The notes beneath the pieces were generated by a model, which worked only from the letters and a program-made list of their open reading frames with translations, ran no database searches and was not told the origin of the DNA. Below, in pieces: positions 44,512 through 53,429 of a DNA stretch of 64,000 nucleotides; within the stretch, counting starts at the first letter, position 1, and the number at the start of each line of letters is the position of its first letter. Made by a program: the position numbers and the translations under genes. This DNA is from an uncultured Alistipes sp. (GTDB lineage: Bacteria > Bacteroidota > Bacteroidia > Bacteroidales > Rikenellaceae): positions 62,001 to 126,000 of the forward strand of contig CANQIF010000006.1 in NCBI GenBank assembly GCA_947623965.1. Reading direction: 5' to 3'.

Positions 44512-45681
44512 ATGAAACTCCTGCAGCCGAAATACCTGCTGACGGCGCTGCTGCTCCTGCTGGCCGCACTGCCCGCCGCAGCCCAGCGCCTGCCGCGCAG
44601 TGAGCGGACGATCATCCGCGGCGGTCTGCGCCAGCAGCCCGATTCGCTGCAGCACCGGGCCGACTCGCTGGCCGCCGCCCGGTTCCTGGCCGAGATCGAT
44701 TCGGTCCTGACGGCCGACTACCGGAACGACTCGGTCGCCCTCAACGCGCTGCGCACCGACGACCGCCGGCACCTCGACTCGGTCGCTCTGGCCGAGTTCC
44801 TCGACGGTGGCGTCCGCCGCGACCCGAACCGCCGCCTCTTCCGCAAGGGGTGGTTCATGAGCGACTCGATGGGCCTCTCGAAGGTCTGCTGGATGTCGGC
44901 CATCATTCCCGGCTACGGCCAGATCTACAACCGCCAATACTGGAAGCTGCCGATCCTCTACGGCACACTGGGCGCCGGTCTCGCCCTCTACATCCACGAG
45001 AACAAGGTCTACAAGCCCCTCAAGCGCCGCTACGACGCCATGACCGACATGAGCCTCGAACGCACACCCGAGCTCGACGCCCTCCAGACGAAGATGATCC
45101 GCAGCAACACCCGCCGACAGATCTACCTCGGCATCACGATCGCCTCGTACATCTACTTCATCGGCGATGCGGCGATCCAGTACGCCACGAACGACGTCTC
45201 GTCGGTCAAGAAGGCGACGACGCTCGCCTGCATCTGTCCGGGGGCGGGCCAGATCTACAACAAGAGCTACTGGAAGGTTCCCTTCGTCATCGGCGGCTTC
45301 GCGACGCTGGCCTACTGCATCGACTGGAACAACCGCGGCTACCAGCGTTTCAAGAAGGCCTACTCGCTGCTGGCCGACTACGAGAATCACCCCGACAAGT
45401 ACCCGAACGGCCCGACCGACGAGTTTCACGGCCGCTACTCGTCCACCTTCCTGCGCAACCTGCGCAACAACTACCGCCGCAACCGCGACCTCTGCATCAT
45501 CCTCACGGGCGGCATGTACATCCTGCAGATCATCGATGCCCACGTCGATGCCCACCTGCGCGACTACGACATTTCGGACGACCTCACGATGAACATCGAA
45601 CCGATGGTCGATTACACCTATATTCCGACCGTGGGGAATCACCGCCCCGTGGTCGGGTTCAACATGAGCCTGAATTTCTGA
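44512..45681 (+). CDS. DUF5683-type secreted or membrane protein
   Basis: A 389-residue protein with a cleavable signal (YLLTALLLLLAALPAAAQ). The region about 115-300 has two copies of a glycine-rich membrane-like unit, each ending in a GYGQIYNRQYWKLPILYG or GAGQIYNKSYWKVPFVIGG pattern, with hydrophobic segments nearby (about 145-165, 200-225, 260-275). This is the DUF5683 signature of Bacteroidetes envelope proteins; no biochemical role is known to me. Residues about 30-100 are rich in DSL repeats (QQPDSLQHRADSLAAAR). It is followed after 4 bases by the transglycosylase gene, so an envelope function is likely. Confidence 0.8.
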   Translation: MKLLQPKYLLTALLLLLAALPAAAQRLPRSERTIIRGGLRQQPDSLQHRADSLAAARFLAEIDSVLTADYRNDSVALNALRTDDRRHLDSVALAEFLDGGVRRDPNRRLFRKGWFMSDSMGLSKVCWMSAIIPGYGQIYNRQYWKLPILYGTLGAGLALYIHENKVYKPLKRRYDAMTDMSLERTPELDALQTKMIRSNTRRQIYLGITIASYIYFIGDAAIQYATNDVSSVKKATTLACICPGAGQIYNKSYWKVPFVIGGFATLAYCIDWNNRGYQRFKKAYSLLADYENHPDKYPNGPTDEFHGRYSSTFLRNLRNNYRRNRDLCIILTGGMYILQIIDAHVDAHLRDYDISDDLTMNIEPMVDYTYIPTVGNHRPVVGFNMSLNF

Positions 45682-45685
45682 ACGA

Positions 45686-47065
45686 ATGATGAAACGGATT
45701 ATCCTGCTGCTGCTCGCCGCAGCCTGCTGCCTCGATGCGGCCACAGCCGCCGACCACCTCTCCCTCGAACGGAAGAAACGCCGCAAACGCGACAAGAACA
45801 AGGTCGAACAGCCCCTCCCCGCCCCCGCAGCGGAGGAGCCCGCAGCGGCGCCCGACACGCTGGCGGCGGCCGCCGAGCCGGTCAACGACATCACGCTCAA
45901 CATGACCGCCGCGCAGGCCGATTCGCTCGTCGCCGCCTGGCACGAATACCGGCAGTCGGTCCGCTACACCGACTTCTTCAACCAGTACATCCTGGCCGAC
46001 ACGGTCATCATCGAGGGAACCGACTCGGTCGCCACGGCCCGCCGGGACACCCTCTACGAGCAGCGGCTGCGCGACCTCGTCTCGCCCATTCCGCTGGCCT
46101 ACAACTACCTCGTGCGCAACACGATCAACACCTACGTCGAGCGGTACCCCGACATGACGGGGCGCATCCTGGGGCTCGCGCGCTACTACTTCCCGATGGT
46201 CGAGGATGCGCTGCTCGCCGCCGGGCTGCCGATCGAGCTCCGGGCCCTGCCGATCATCGAATCGGCGCTCCAGGCGACCGCCGTGTCGCGTGCGGGAGCC
46301 GTCGGGCTGTGGCAGTTCATGCCCTCGACGGGCAAGAGTTACGGGTTGGAGATCAACTCGCTGGTCGATGAGCGCCGCGATCCGGTCCGCGCCACGGCAG
46401 CCGCCTGCCTCTTTCTGAAGGAGCTTTACCAGATCTTCGGCGACTGGACGCTCGCCATCGCCGCCTACAACTGCGGCCCGGGCAACGTCTCGAAGGCGAT
46501 CGCCCGCTCGGGGGGCAAGAGCTTCTGGCAGATCTACGACTACCTCCCGCGCGAGACGCGCGGCTACGTGCCCGCCTTCATCGGGGCGACCTATGCCTTC
46601 AACTACCACCGGCAGCACGGCATCGAACCGACCGAACCGCCGATTCCGCTCGCCGTCGACACGATCCGCGTGAACCGCATCACCCACTTCGAGCAGATCG
46701 CCTCGACGATCGACGTGCCGATGGAGACGCTGCGGCTGCTCAATCCCCAGTACCGGTTGGACATCGTCCCGGCCTCGACGAAGCCCTACACGCTCGTCCT
46801 GCCGCAGCGCAGCATCGCGCAATACATCGAACACGAGAGCGAGATCATGGCGAAGGATTCGCTCTATCTGAAGGAGTACATCAACCCGGTCAACCTCGAC
46901 AAGAAACGGCAGGAGCGCACGACGACCATCTATCGCGTCAAGCGCGGCGACACGCTCGGCGCCATCGCCCGCCGCCACCGCGTCACGGTCAAGCAGCTGA
47001 TGCGCTGGAACGGGCTGAAAAACGACCGCATCCGCATCGGACAGCGGCTGCGCATCGAGAAATAA
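45686..47065 (+). CDS. MltD-like membrane-bound lytic transglycosylase with LysM
   Basis: Cleaves peptidoglycan glycan strands with formation of 1,6-anhydro-MurNAc. The 459-residue product has a signal peptide (IILLLLAAACCLDAATA), an SLT domain (about 170-310) with catalytic Glu192 in PIIESALQATAVSRAGAVGL and WQFMPSTGKSYG, plus AYNCGPGNV, then a degenerate LysM-like segment (about 330-375) and a clear LysM at 413-458 (IYRVKRGDTLGAIARRHRV). Overall layout is that of MltD. It lies 4 bases after the DUF5683 gene and 4 bases before mnmE, so the three genes form an operon. Confidence 0.93.
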   Translation: MMKRIILLLLAAACCLDAATAADHLSLERKKRRKRDKNKVEQPLPAPAAEEPAAAPDTLAAAAEPVNDITLNMTAAQADSLVAAWHEYRQSVRYTDFFNQYILADTVIIEGTDSVATARRDTLYEQRLRDLVSPIPLAYNYLVRNTINTYVERYPDMTGRILGLARYYFPMVEDALLAAGLPIELRALPIIESALQATAVSRAGAVGLWQFMPSTGKSYGLEINSLVDERRDPVRATAAACLFLKELYQIFGDWTLAIAAYNCGPGNVSKAIARSGGKSFWQIYDYLPRETRGYVPAFIGATYAFNYHRQHGIEPTEPPIPLAVDTIRVNRITHFEQIASTIDVPMETLRLLNPQYRLDIVPASTKPYTLVLPQRSIAQYIEHESEIMAKDSLYLKEYINPVNLDKKRQERTTTIYRVKRGDTLGAIARRHRVTVKQLMRWNGLKNDRIRIGQRLRIEK

Positions 47066-47069
47066 CCCC

Positions 47070-48488
47070 ATGGACACCGACCGCGATACGATCGTCGCCC
47101 CGGCTACGGCCCCGGGCGGCGCTTTGGCCGTGATCCGCCTCACCGGCCCCGAAGCCGTGGCGATCGCCGACCGGCTCTTCCGCAGCCGCCGGCCCCTCGC
47201 CGAGCGGGCGGGCGGGAGTTGCTGTTTCGGCACGATCCGCGACGGCGAACGCGTCGTGGACGAGGCGGTGGCGGCCCTCTTCCGGGCGCCGCACTCCTAC
47301 ACGGGCGAAGAGACGGTCGAATTTTCGTGCCACAGCTCCTCCTACATCATCGGCGAGGTGCTGCGCCTGGCACTGCAGGCCGGGGCCCGCATGGCCGGGC
47401 CGGGCGAATTCACGCGCCGCGCCTACCTCAACGGGAAACTCGATCTGGCGCAGGCCGAGGCGGTGGCCGATCTGATCGCCTCCTCCTCCCGGGCCGCCCA
47501 TGCGCTGGCGGCGAACCAGCTGCGCGGCGGCTACTCGTCGGCGCTCGACGGGCTGCGCGAGCGGCTGGTGCACCTCGCGGCCCTGCTCGAACTGGAGCTC
47601 GACTTCGGCGAGGAGGAGGTCGATTTCGCCGACCGCAGCCAGCTCGCGGCGCTGTTGGAGGAGATCGACGCCGAGACGGAGCGGCTGTGCCGCTCGTTCG
47701 CCCTCGGCAACGCCCTCAAGGAGGGGATCGCCGTAGCGATCGTTGGGGCGCCGAATGTCGGAAAATCGACGCTGCTCAACCAGCTGCTGCAGGAGGAGCG
47801 GGCGATGGTCTCGGAGATCGCCGGCACGACGCGCGACGTGATCGAGGAGCGGCTGACGATCGACGGGGTCGCGTTCCGCATCCTCGACACGGCGGGGATC
47901 CGCCATACGGAGGACCGCCTCGAACGGATGGGGATCGAGCGGACGATGCGCACCATCCAGCGGGCGCAGATCGTCGTGCGGATGGTCGATGCGACGACGC
48001 TGCACGGCGGCGCCGTTCCGCCCTTCGAGTTGGCGCTCCGCCCCGGGCAGCGGCTGCTGACGGTGCTCAACAAGATCGACCGGCTGCCCGGGGCGGCAGC
48101 TTTTAAAGCGGAAGCGGACGAGACTGCGGTCGCAGGCGCTCTTCCGAATGCGGCGGAACGCTCTACAGATAAAGTCCTTCCGATGTCTGCCCGCAGCGGC
48201 GAGGGAGTCGATGTGCTGCGGCGGGCGCTGCGTGCCGCCGTACCGACGGAGGCGCTCGAAGAGGGGGCTGCGGTCGTCTCCTCGGCCCGCCACTACGAGG
48301 CGCTGACGAAAGCCCGCGAGGCCCTGCAACGGGCTCGCGAGGGGTTGGCGGCGAAGCTCCCGACCGACCTGCTGAGCGAGGAGGTCCGCGCCGTCGCCGC
48401 CGCCCTCGCCACGATCACCGGCCGCGGCGCCCTCCTCCCCGACGAGCTCCTCGCGCATATCTTCTCCAAGTTCTGCATCGGAAAGTAG
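47070..48488 (+). CDS. mnmE: tRNA uridine-5-carboxymethylaminomethyl modification GTPase MnmE
   Basis: With MnmG it modifies the wobble uridine (cmnm5U34) of several tRNAs. The 472-residue protein has the folate-binding N-terminal domain (DTIVAPATAPGGALAVIRL, about 1-120), a helical domain interrupted by the G domain (about 220-385): GAPNVGKS at 227-234, DTAGIR, NKIDRLPG, and the C-terminal CIGK tail with the catalytic cysteine (SKFCIGK at the end). Everything expected is present, so the insertion of the element downstream did not damage it. It is the last core gene of the window before the mobile element. Confidence 0.97.
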   Translation: MDTDRDTIVAPATAPGGALAVIRLTGPEAVAIADRLFRSRRPLAERAGGSCCFGTIRDGERVVDEAVAALFRAPHSYTGEETVEFSCHSSSYIIGEVLRLALQAGARMAGPGEFTRRAYLNGKLDLAQAEAVADLIASSSRAAHALAANQLRGGYSSALDGLRERLVHLAALLELELDFGEEEVDFADRSQLAALLEEIDAETERLCRSFALGNALKEGIAVAIVGAPNVGKSTLLNQLLQEERAMVSEIAGTTRDVIEERLTIDGVAFRILDTAGIRHTEDRLERMGIERTMRTIQRAQIVVRMVDATTLHGGAVPPFELALRPGQRLLTVLNKIDRLPGAAAFKAEADETAVAGALPNAAERSTDKVLPMSARSGEGVDVLRRALRAAVPTEALEEGAAVVSSARHYEALTKAREALQRAREGLAAKLPTDLLSEEVRAVAAALATITGRGALLPDELLAHIFSKFCIGK

Positions 48489-48531
48489 GAGGCTCGAAAC
48501 AACCATAACCATTTATAAATAATTATTATAA

Positions 48532-48563
48532 ACGCATTGAATATCAATGTGTTTTGTTTTTTA
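48532..48563 (+). terminator. mnmE terminator, marks the end of the core chromosome
   Basis: ACGCATTGA at 48532-48540 pairs with TCAATGTGT at 48544-48552 (one G-U pair), followed by TTTGTTTTTT. It belongs to mnmE, so the element boundary is probably between 48564 and about 48670. Confidence 0.7.
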
Positions 48564-48673
48564 TCCGATTTCCGGTTGCTATTTGCAATTTCCCGTTTTT
48601 ACGCATATTTTTGAATCGTATTTCTACCGCGAGCGAAAACGGCTGAACGGGGCAATATCACACCGACGCATTA

Positions 48674-48755
48674 GTTGACAACATACCGTTTAGAGACATT
48701 CGCCACCGCAGCATAGAAGTTGACGTCTGTTGACAGTGGTTTACGTGTGTTGACA
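48674..48755 (+). repeat. Four direct GTTGAC repeats upstream of the HTH-array gene
   Basis: GTTGAC occurs at 48674, 48719, 48729 and 48749, three of them followed by A. The spacings of 45, 10 and 20 bases are close to whole turns of DNA, so the copies would lie roughly on one face. They could be operator sites or arm-type sites for the integrase or its helper. The rest of 48564-48804 shows no gene. Confidence 0.6.
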
Positions 48756-48804
48756 AATTTTCGGCGACGGCAGAGATACGTAAACGGTCAAAAAGGAGCG
48801 AACT

Positions 48805-49683
48805 ATGGAGGTAAAACGAGTATGCAAGTGGTGCGGCAAGATATTCATCGCACAGAAAACAACGACCTGCTTTTGCAGTCATGCCTGTGCGAGTCGAGGC
48901 TATAAGGAACGCATCCGCGAACGCAAGCAGCAACTGAAAAAGAACGAGGAGTTGATGCAGATTCGCCAGTCGTTCGAGGGGCAGGACTACTTTTCGTTCG
49001 CACAGGCGGCCAAGTTGATGGGCGTAAGCCGTCAGTACATTTATAAGTTGGTGCATTCGGGCAAACTGCGCGCCTCGCGTCTGAGTGACCGCAAGGCGTT
49101 TATCCGCCGTGCCGACATCGAACTGATGCTCAAAACCAATCCTTACGAGCGGCTGATGCCCGATGCCGGCTTCGACATCGGAGACTATTATACAGCGGAG
49201 CAGATTGTCGCCAAATACAAGGTCGGCGTCAAGTGGGTTTGGACCTACACCCGCAAGCACAAGATTCCCAAGGTGCGCATCCACCAGTTCAACTATTACA
49301 GCCGCAAGCATATCGACGCAGCCTTTGCCAAGTACGAGGTGGACTCGGCGCTGACGGAGTGGTACACACCCGAAGAGATTGTCGAGAAATACGGAATGAC
49401 CCGCGTGGCAATCCGCAGTCAGGTCTACCGCAACAACATTCCCGCCAAGAAGGAGAACGGCAAAATCTATTACTCGAAACTCCACTTCGACCTCTCGAAA
49501 ACATCGGAGCAAGAGAGCCGTGCGGAGTATTACACCGTGCAGGAGGCGATGGCAAAATACGCACTCTCACGCGATGCGGTCTACGGCATTCTGAATTTTT
49601 ATCAAATCAAGCGGTTAAAGCAGGGACGCTACGTTCGTTTTCTGCGCATCGACTTCGATAAGATTATGGGTGTGCGGATATAG
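48805..49683 (+). CDS. Protein with zinc-ribbon-like N-terminus and four tandem HTH (excisionase-like) segments
   Basis: A 292-residue DNA-binding protein. Residues 1-30 have CKWC at 7-10 and CSHAC at 24-28, a zinc-ribbon-like pair. Four similar helix-turn-helix segments follow: YFSFAQAAKLMGVSRQYIYK (about 57-76), YTAEQIVAKYKVGVKWVWTY, WYTPEEIVEKYGMTRVAIRS and YYTVQEAMAKYALSRDAVYG, each ending in a wing-like basic strand with a Tyr or Arg. They are the HTH_17/MerR-like type used by excisionases. A Shine-Dalgarno-like AAGGAG lies 6 bases before the ATG, uncommon in this genome. Position beside the integrase suggests control of integration or excision; function is inferred. Confidence 0.75.
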   Translation: MEVKRVCKWCGKIFIAQKTTTCFCSHACASRGYKERIRERKQQLKKNEELMQIRQSFEGQDYFSFAQAAKLMGVSRQYIYKLVHSGKLRASRLSDRKAFIRRADIELMLKTNPYERLMPDAGFDIGDYYTAEQIVAKYKVGVKWVWTYTRKHKIPKVRIHQFNYYSRKHIDAAFAKYEVDSALTEWYTPEEIVEKYGMTRVAIRSQVYRNNIPAKKENGKIYYSKLHFDLSKTSEQESRAEYYTVQEAMAKYALSRDAVYGILNFYQIKRLKQGRYVRFLRIDFDKIMGVRI

Positions 49684-49795
49684 CCTTTGCTGCTTCGCCA
49701 TAATTATATCCAAATTAGTTTATGCTGAACGGTATCAGCAGGAGTACATTGACGAGGTTTGCAATGCAACAAGCAATAATTAAAAACAGAAGTAT

Positions 49796-50914
49796 ATGCA
49801 CGAATGTAAAACCGTAACACTGAGGACGCGCCCGCTGAAGAACGGGATGCTCTCCTACTATCTGGATTATTATCCGGGCTATCGGGACAAGGAGACGATG
49901 AAGGTCATCCGCCACGAATCGCTTGGCATCTATGTCTATGCCATGCCGCGCAACCGGCGTGAACGCGCCTTCAACGATGCTATGGCAGAGAAAGCGGAGG
50001 CGGTGCGCTGCCGCCGGTTCGAAGCGATTGTCAACGGACGTTACGACTTTCTCGACAAGAACCGGCTCAAAGGCGATTTTTTAGAATACTTCCGCCGCCA
50101 GTTGCCCAAGCAGAACGCAAAATGGGAGTTTGTCTACTTGCACTTCGAGAAGTTCGTTCACGGCAAATGCACCTTCGAGGAGATTGACGTGGACCTCTGC
50201 AACCGCTTTCGCGACTACCTGCTTAATGCCCGCCAGTTGAAACATCCCGACCGGCGCATATCGCGCAACTCGGCATCGGGCTATTGGTCGACCTTTCGCG
50301 GCTTTCTCGGCATGGTATGGAAGAACAACCTGCTTCGCAACAATGTCAATGATTATCTGGACAAGATTGAGACGGTGGATGTTAAGAAAGATTATCTTTC
50401 GGTGGACGAGTTGCTGACCCTCGCCGAGACACCCTGCGACAAGCCCGTGCTGAAAACAGCGGCACTTTTCTCCTGTCTGACAAGCCTTCGCATCAGCGAC
50501 ATACTCGCGCTGCGCTGGGAGGATATTGTCGATTACTCGGCAGGCGGCAAGTGCGTCCACATCATCACGCAGAAAACACAGACCGAAGATATTATCCCCA
50601 TTGGCGAGGAGGCACTGGCACTTATTGGAGGCACGGGAATAGGGCCTGTATTCAAAGGGTTGCGGCGGAGTTGGACACAGCACCCGATGAAGCGCTGGAT
50701 TCGCTCGGCAGGTATCGACAAAGATATTACGTTCCATTCCTACCGTAGAACCTTTGCCACGTTGCAGGCAGCCGCCGGAACGGACCTTACGACCATACGC
50801 AGCATGATGGCGCACAAGAGTATCACCACCACCCAGCGATACATCAAGACAGTCGATACCAACAAACGCGAGGCGAGCAACCGAATCACCTTGACACGCA
50901 AAAAGGAGGCTTAA
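49796..50914 (+). CDS. Tyrosine recombinase (site-specific integrase) of a mobile element
   Basis: A 372-residue integrase of the Bacteroidetes transposon type. The N-terminal arm-binding part (1-100) and SAM-like core-binding domain (about 90-185) precede the catalytic domain. All catalytic residues are in place: Arg232 (SLRISDILALRW), Lys260 (ITQKTQTED), His314 and Arg317 (HSYRRTFATL), His340 (MMAHKS) and the nucleophile Tyr349 (TTTQRYIKTVD). The gene is intact and should be active. It has an intrinsic terminator overlapping its own stop codon. It identifies 48.6 kb onward as an integrated element. Confidence 0.93.
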   Translation: MHECKTVTLRTRPLKNGMLSYYLDYYPGYRDKETMKVIRHESLGIYVYAMPRNRRERAFNDAMAEKAEAVRCRRFEAIVNGRYDFLDKNRLKGDFLEYFRRQLPKQNAKWEFVYLHFEKFVHGKCTFEEIDVDLCNRFRDYLLNARQLKHPDRRISRNSASGYWSTFRGFLGMVWKNNLLRNNVNDYLDKIETVDVKKDYLSVDELLTLAETPCDKPVLKTAALFSCLTSLRISDILALRWEDIVDYSAGGKCVHIITQKTQTEDIIPIGEEALALIGGTGIGPVFKGLRRSWTQHPMKRWIRSAGIDKDITFHSYRRTFATLQAAAGTDLTTIRSMMAHKSITTTQRYIKTVDTNKREASNRITLTRKKEA

Positions 50915-50928
50915 ATGCCTCTTTTTTG
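50906..50928 (+). terminator. Integrase terminator overlapping its stop codon
   Basis: GAGGC at 50906-50910 and GCCTC at 50917-50921 with loop TTAAAT, followed by TTTTTTG. The TAA stop at 50912-50914 lies in the loop. Confidence 0.75.
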
Positions 50929-51080
50929 TTGCCGAAAAGAATTTGAGTACAATTTTCAGTTCAAAATCAAACATTCACCCTAAAAAACGCGCCTTCTTTG
51001 TCGAATATTCGGGAATAATTGGGAGCATCCGTAACAGCCATTCTAACTTTGCATCAGCAAACTATAACAATTATAAATAT

Positions 51081-51857
51081 ATGGCAAATAATTCTCAAAC
51101 GGTTTCCCGATTCGGCGGTCTCGTCTGCGTGGTTATCGCAAGTATGTCGGCATTGGCGGCGTACAATTTCAGCGAAAAGTTCGACCACAACATTTTATTA
51201 GACATTACCACCTTCATCATCTCATTCATTGTACTTATACTGACTTACGGTCTTGTCAGCAAGTTTCTCGCGGGCATTATCAACGACTTGAACGGTACGG
51301 CCGCTCCGGCTCTTGCCGTTACGGTCGTATCGGAGACTTCGACCGAGGTTCTCCCGCCAGCCGAACCGACTCCTTCGCGTCCCGATTTGATACGCTCGTC
51401 GTTAGACAAGTATGATGATCTGCTTGCCGAGGCGCAGCGCAAGGATGCACAAAGACGGCTCGACACATTGCAGGCTATCAACGAATACATTATGCGGAAG
51501 ATGGCTGACCGCCTCTCGAAAAAGAGCATCGCTACGCTGCTCGCCAACATCGAGCGGCTGGCGTTCAACAGTCAGGACGAGTACGAGCCGTTGCGCTCCG
51601 ATATGGAGAAGAAGTTGAAGTCTCCCGACCTGCGTCATCTCGCGTGGAATATCGGCGAGCGGCTCGGAATCCCGCACCGCGAAAGAGCCGTTTTTATCAA
51701 AGCGTCATTTCCTGTCGAGTTGCAGAACGCCTCCATCGAATACCTCGAAGCCAATCTGCGCGATATAGTTCCCAGTTATATTCGCATAGATGTTCCCGAC
51801 GAGGGTGATTACCGTTTCCACGACGAGGTGGAAACAGAACTGAAAATCGCCGTTTAA
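51081..51857 (+). CDS. Membrane-anchored protein of the element, unknown function
   Basis: A 258-residue protein starting MANNSQTVSRFGGLVCVVIA. Two hydrophobic segments (about 12-28 and 40-62) anchor it, followed by a linker rich in Pro and Thr (75-105) and a soluble, helical, charged C-terminal region (about 110-258; SLDKYDDLLAEAQRKDAQRR, then IATLLANIERLAFNSQDEYE). No catalytic motif is seen. Similar proteins are known to me only as conserved hypothetical genes beside integrases of Bacteroidales elements. The ATG at 51081 is preferred over the frame start at 50943 because the extension has no similarity and includes AT-rich sequence after the integrase terminator. Confidence 0.7.
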   Translation: MANNSQTVSRFGGLVCVVIASMSALAAYNFSEKFDHNILLDITTFIISFIVLILTYGLVSKFLAGIINDLNGTAAPALAVTVVSETSTEVLPPAEPTPSRPDLIRSSLDKYDDLLAEAQRKDAQRRLDTLQAINEYIMRKMADRLSKKSIATLLANIERLAFNSQDEYEPLRSDMEKKLKSPDLRHLAWNIGERLGIPHRERAVFIKASFPVELQNASIEYLEANLRDIVPSYIRIDVPDEGDYRFHDEVETELKIAV

Positions 51858-51883
51858 GGCATCGGAGCGGTCATTGAAAATTA

Positions 51884-51964
51884 GTTGTCGCTGACAACGC
51901 AATTAATTCTTACATTTCCTTTAAGCATTGATTCATTTGGTTGGTTCGCCGCGAATTAACCAAC
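51884..51964. promoter_or_regulatory. Two inverted repeats upstream of the HTH gene, possible operator
   Basis: GTTGTC at 51884-51889 and GACAAC at 51893-51898 form a perfect palindrome with a 3-base centre. GTTGGTT at 51940-51946 and AACCAAC at 51958-51964 form a second one with an 11-base centre, ending 13 bases before the start codon of the next gene. The excisionase-like product of that gene is a candidate binder. Confidence 0.5.
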
Positions 51965-51977
51965 AAAATGTTTCATT

Positions 51978-52355
51978 ATGTGTAAGAACGAAATCACATT
52001 CAATGACCTTCCAATGGTCATCAGTCAGCTTGTCGACAAGGTCGAAAGTCTGGAAGATGTGCTGCGGCAGAAGTTCGCTGCGCTGCCGTCAGCCGAAAAA
52101 GAGAACAGGCACGTTCCCCTCACCGTCAAAGAGGCGTGCGACTACTTGAAAATGCCTGCCGCCACCTTCTACTACAAAGTGGAGCGCGGCGAGATTCCCG
52201 CCGTCAAGCAGGGCAAACGCTACTACATCTATCAAGATGAATTAGACCGCTGGTTGGAGTGCGGACGCAAGAATCCCGTTCCGCTCACACCCGACGAGCA
52301 GAACAACGCGCTGCTCGCATCGCACCGCCGCAAACCCAACCCGAAAAACTGGTAG
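51978..52355 (+). CDS. Excisionase-like helix-turn-helix protein
   Basis: A 125-residue protein. Residues 12-30 form a helix with the look of a coiled coil (MVISQLVDKVESLEDVLRQK). The HTH_17 domain (about 47-93) reads LTVKEACDYLKMPAATFYYK followed by the wing VERGEIPAVKQGKRYYIYQDELDRWL, the standard form of excisionase and mobile-element regulators in Bacteroidetes. It is followed 3 bases later by the ATPase gene, so the two are coexpressed. Two palindromes lie upstream. Role in excision or element replication is inferred from neighbours. Confidence 0.85.
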   Translation: MCKNEITFNDLPMVISQLVDKVESLEDVLRQKFAALPSAEKENRHVPLTVKEACDYLKMPAATFYYKVERGEIPAVKQGKRYYIYQDELDRWLECGRKNPVPLTPDEQNNALLASHRRKPNPKNW

Positions 52356-52358
52356 GCT

Positions 52359-53429
52359 ATGGAGTATCGTGAAAGAAAACAACTCACAGCCGAAGATGCT
52401 CTCCTGCTGTGGCAGCAATCCGTACTCAGCATATCGGGCAATTACGAGAAGTCGCCCGAAGTGTTGAAAGTGAACGACACCGTTATCGGGACACTCGGAA
52501 ATTTCAGTGCGTCGATTGGCAAAGCCAAAAGCAAAAAGACCTTCAATCTCTCTGCGATGGTCGCAGCCGCACTGTCCGGCGGCAAAGTGCTGGGATATTC
52601 AGCGGAGCTTCCTGCCGACAAGCAAAAGATCCTCTATGTCGATACGGAGCAAAGCCCCTATCATTGTCTGAAGGTGATGAAGCGCATCCTGCGACTGGCC
52701 GGATTACCTCCCGAAACGGATTGCGACCGTATTCAATTCCTCGCTCTGCGCAGGTACACGCCCGACGAGCGCATTGCCATCATCGAGACCGCCATATACC
52801 GGACGGAGGGATTAGGTCTTGTCCTCATAGACGGCATACGCGATTTGGTCTACGACATCAATTCGCCCGGCGAGGCGACCTATATTATTTCGAAATTGAT
52901 GCAATGGACGGACGAGCGGCAGATACATCTGCACACCATTCTCCACCAGAACAAAGGCGACGAAAATGCACGCGGACATATTGGCACGGAACTGAACAAC
53001 AAAGCGGAAACCGTGATACTGGTCGAGAAAGACAAAGTGGACAAAGACATCAGCAAAGTGGAGGCGCTGCACATCCGTGCGATGGACTTCGTGCCCTTCG
53101 GGTTCCGAATCAACGAGCAGTCGCTGCCCGAACTTGTCGAGGAGTACGAGCCGAAGGAGTCTCACGCCGGACGCCCGAAGAAAGAGCCGTTCGACCCTTA
53201 CAAAGAGATTCCCGAAGCCGCACACCGCCGCGCATTGACCAATGCGTTTGCCGATGGAGTTGTCAGTAAGTATGAGAATCTGATCCCGGCGTTACAAGCC
53301 GCATACGAAGCCGAAGGATTCCGCCTCAACTACAACAAGGCGGTCGTGCTCGCCAAGTTCTTAAAGAATAAACGGATGATAGAACGGGTCGGCAGCGACT
53401 ACTCTTTTCTGGCAGACTACCACTATTGA
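52359..53429 (+). CDS. RecA/RepA-like AAA ATPase of the element
   Basis: A 356-residue protein of the RepA/RecA-like class found in mobilizable elements of Bacteroidales. The P-loop is unusual: GNFSASIGKAKSKKTFNLSA, where GKAKSKKT replaces GxxGxGKS/T. The second acidic strand (ILYVDTEQS) and the Walker B-like GLVLIDGIRDLV are clear, and LHTILHQNKGDENARGHIGT matches the sensor region. A C-terminal winged-helix-like part (about 285-356) follows. The usual next genes of such elements (a primase and a mobilisation relaxase) are absent; about 1 kb without a convincing gene follows. Confidence 0.75.
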   Translation: MEYRERKQLTAEDALLLWQQSVLSISGNYEKSPEVLKVNDTVIGTLGNFSASIGKAKSKKTFNLSAMVAAALSGGKVLGYSAELPADKQKILYVDTEQSPYHCLKVMKRILRLAGLPPETDCDRIQFLALRRYTPDERIAIIETAIYRTEGLGLVLIDGIRDLVYDINSPGEATYIISKLMQWTDERQIHLHTILHQNKGDENARGHIGTELNNKAETVILVEKDKVDKDISKVEALHIRAMDFVPFGFRINEQSLPELVEEYEPKESHAGRPKKEPFDPYKEIPEAAHRRALTNAFADGVVSKYENLIPALQAAYEAEGFRLNYNKAVVLAKFLKNKRMIERVGSDYSFLADYHY

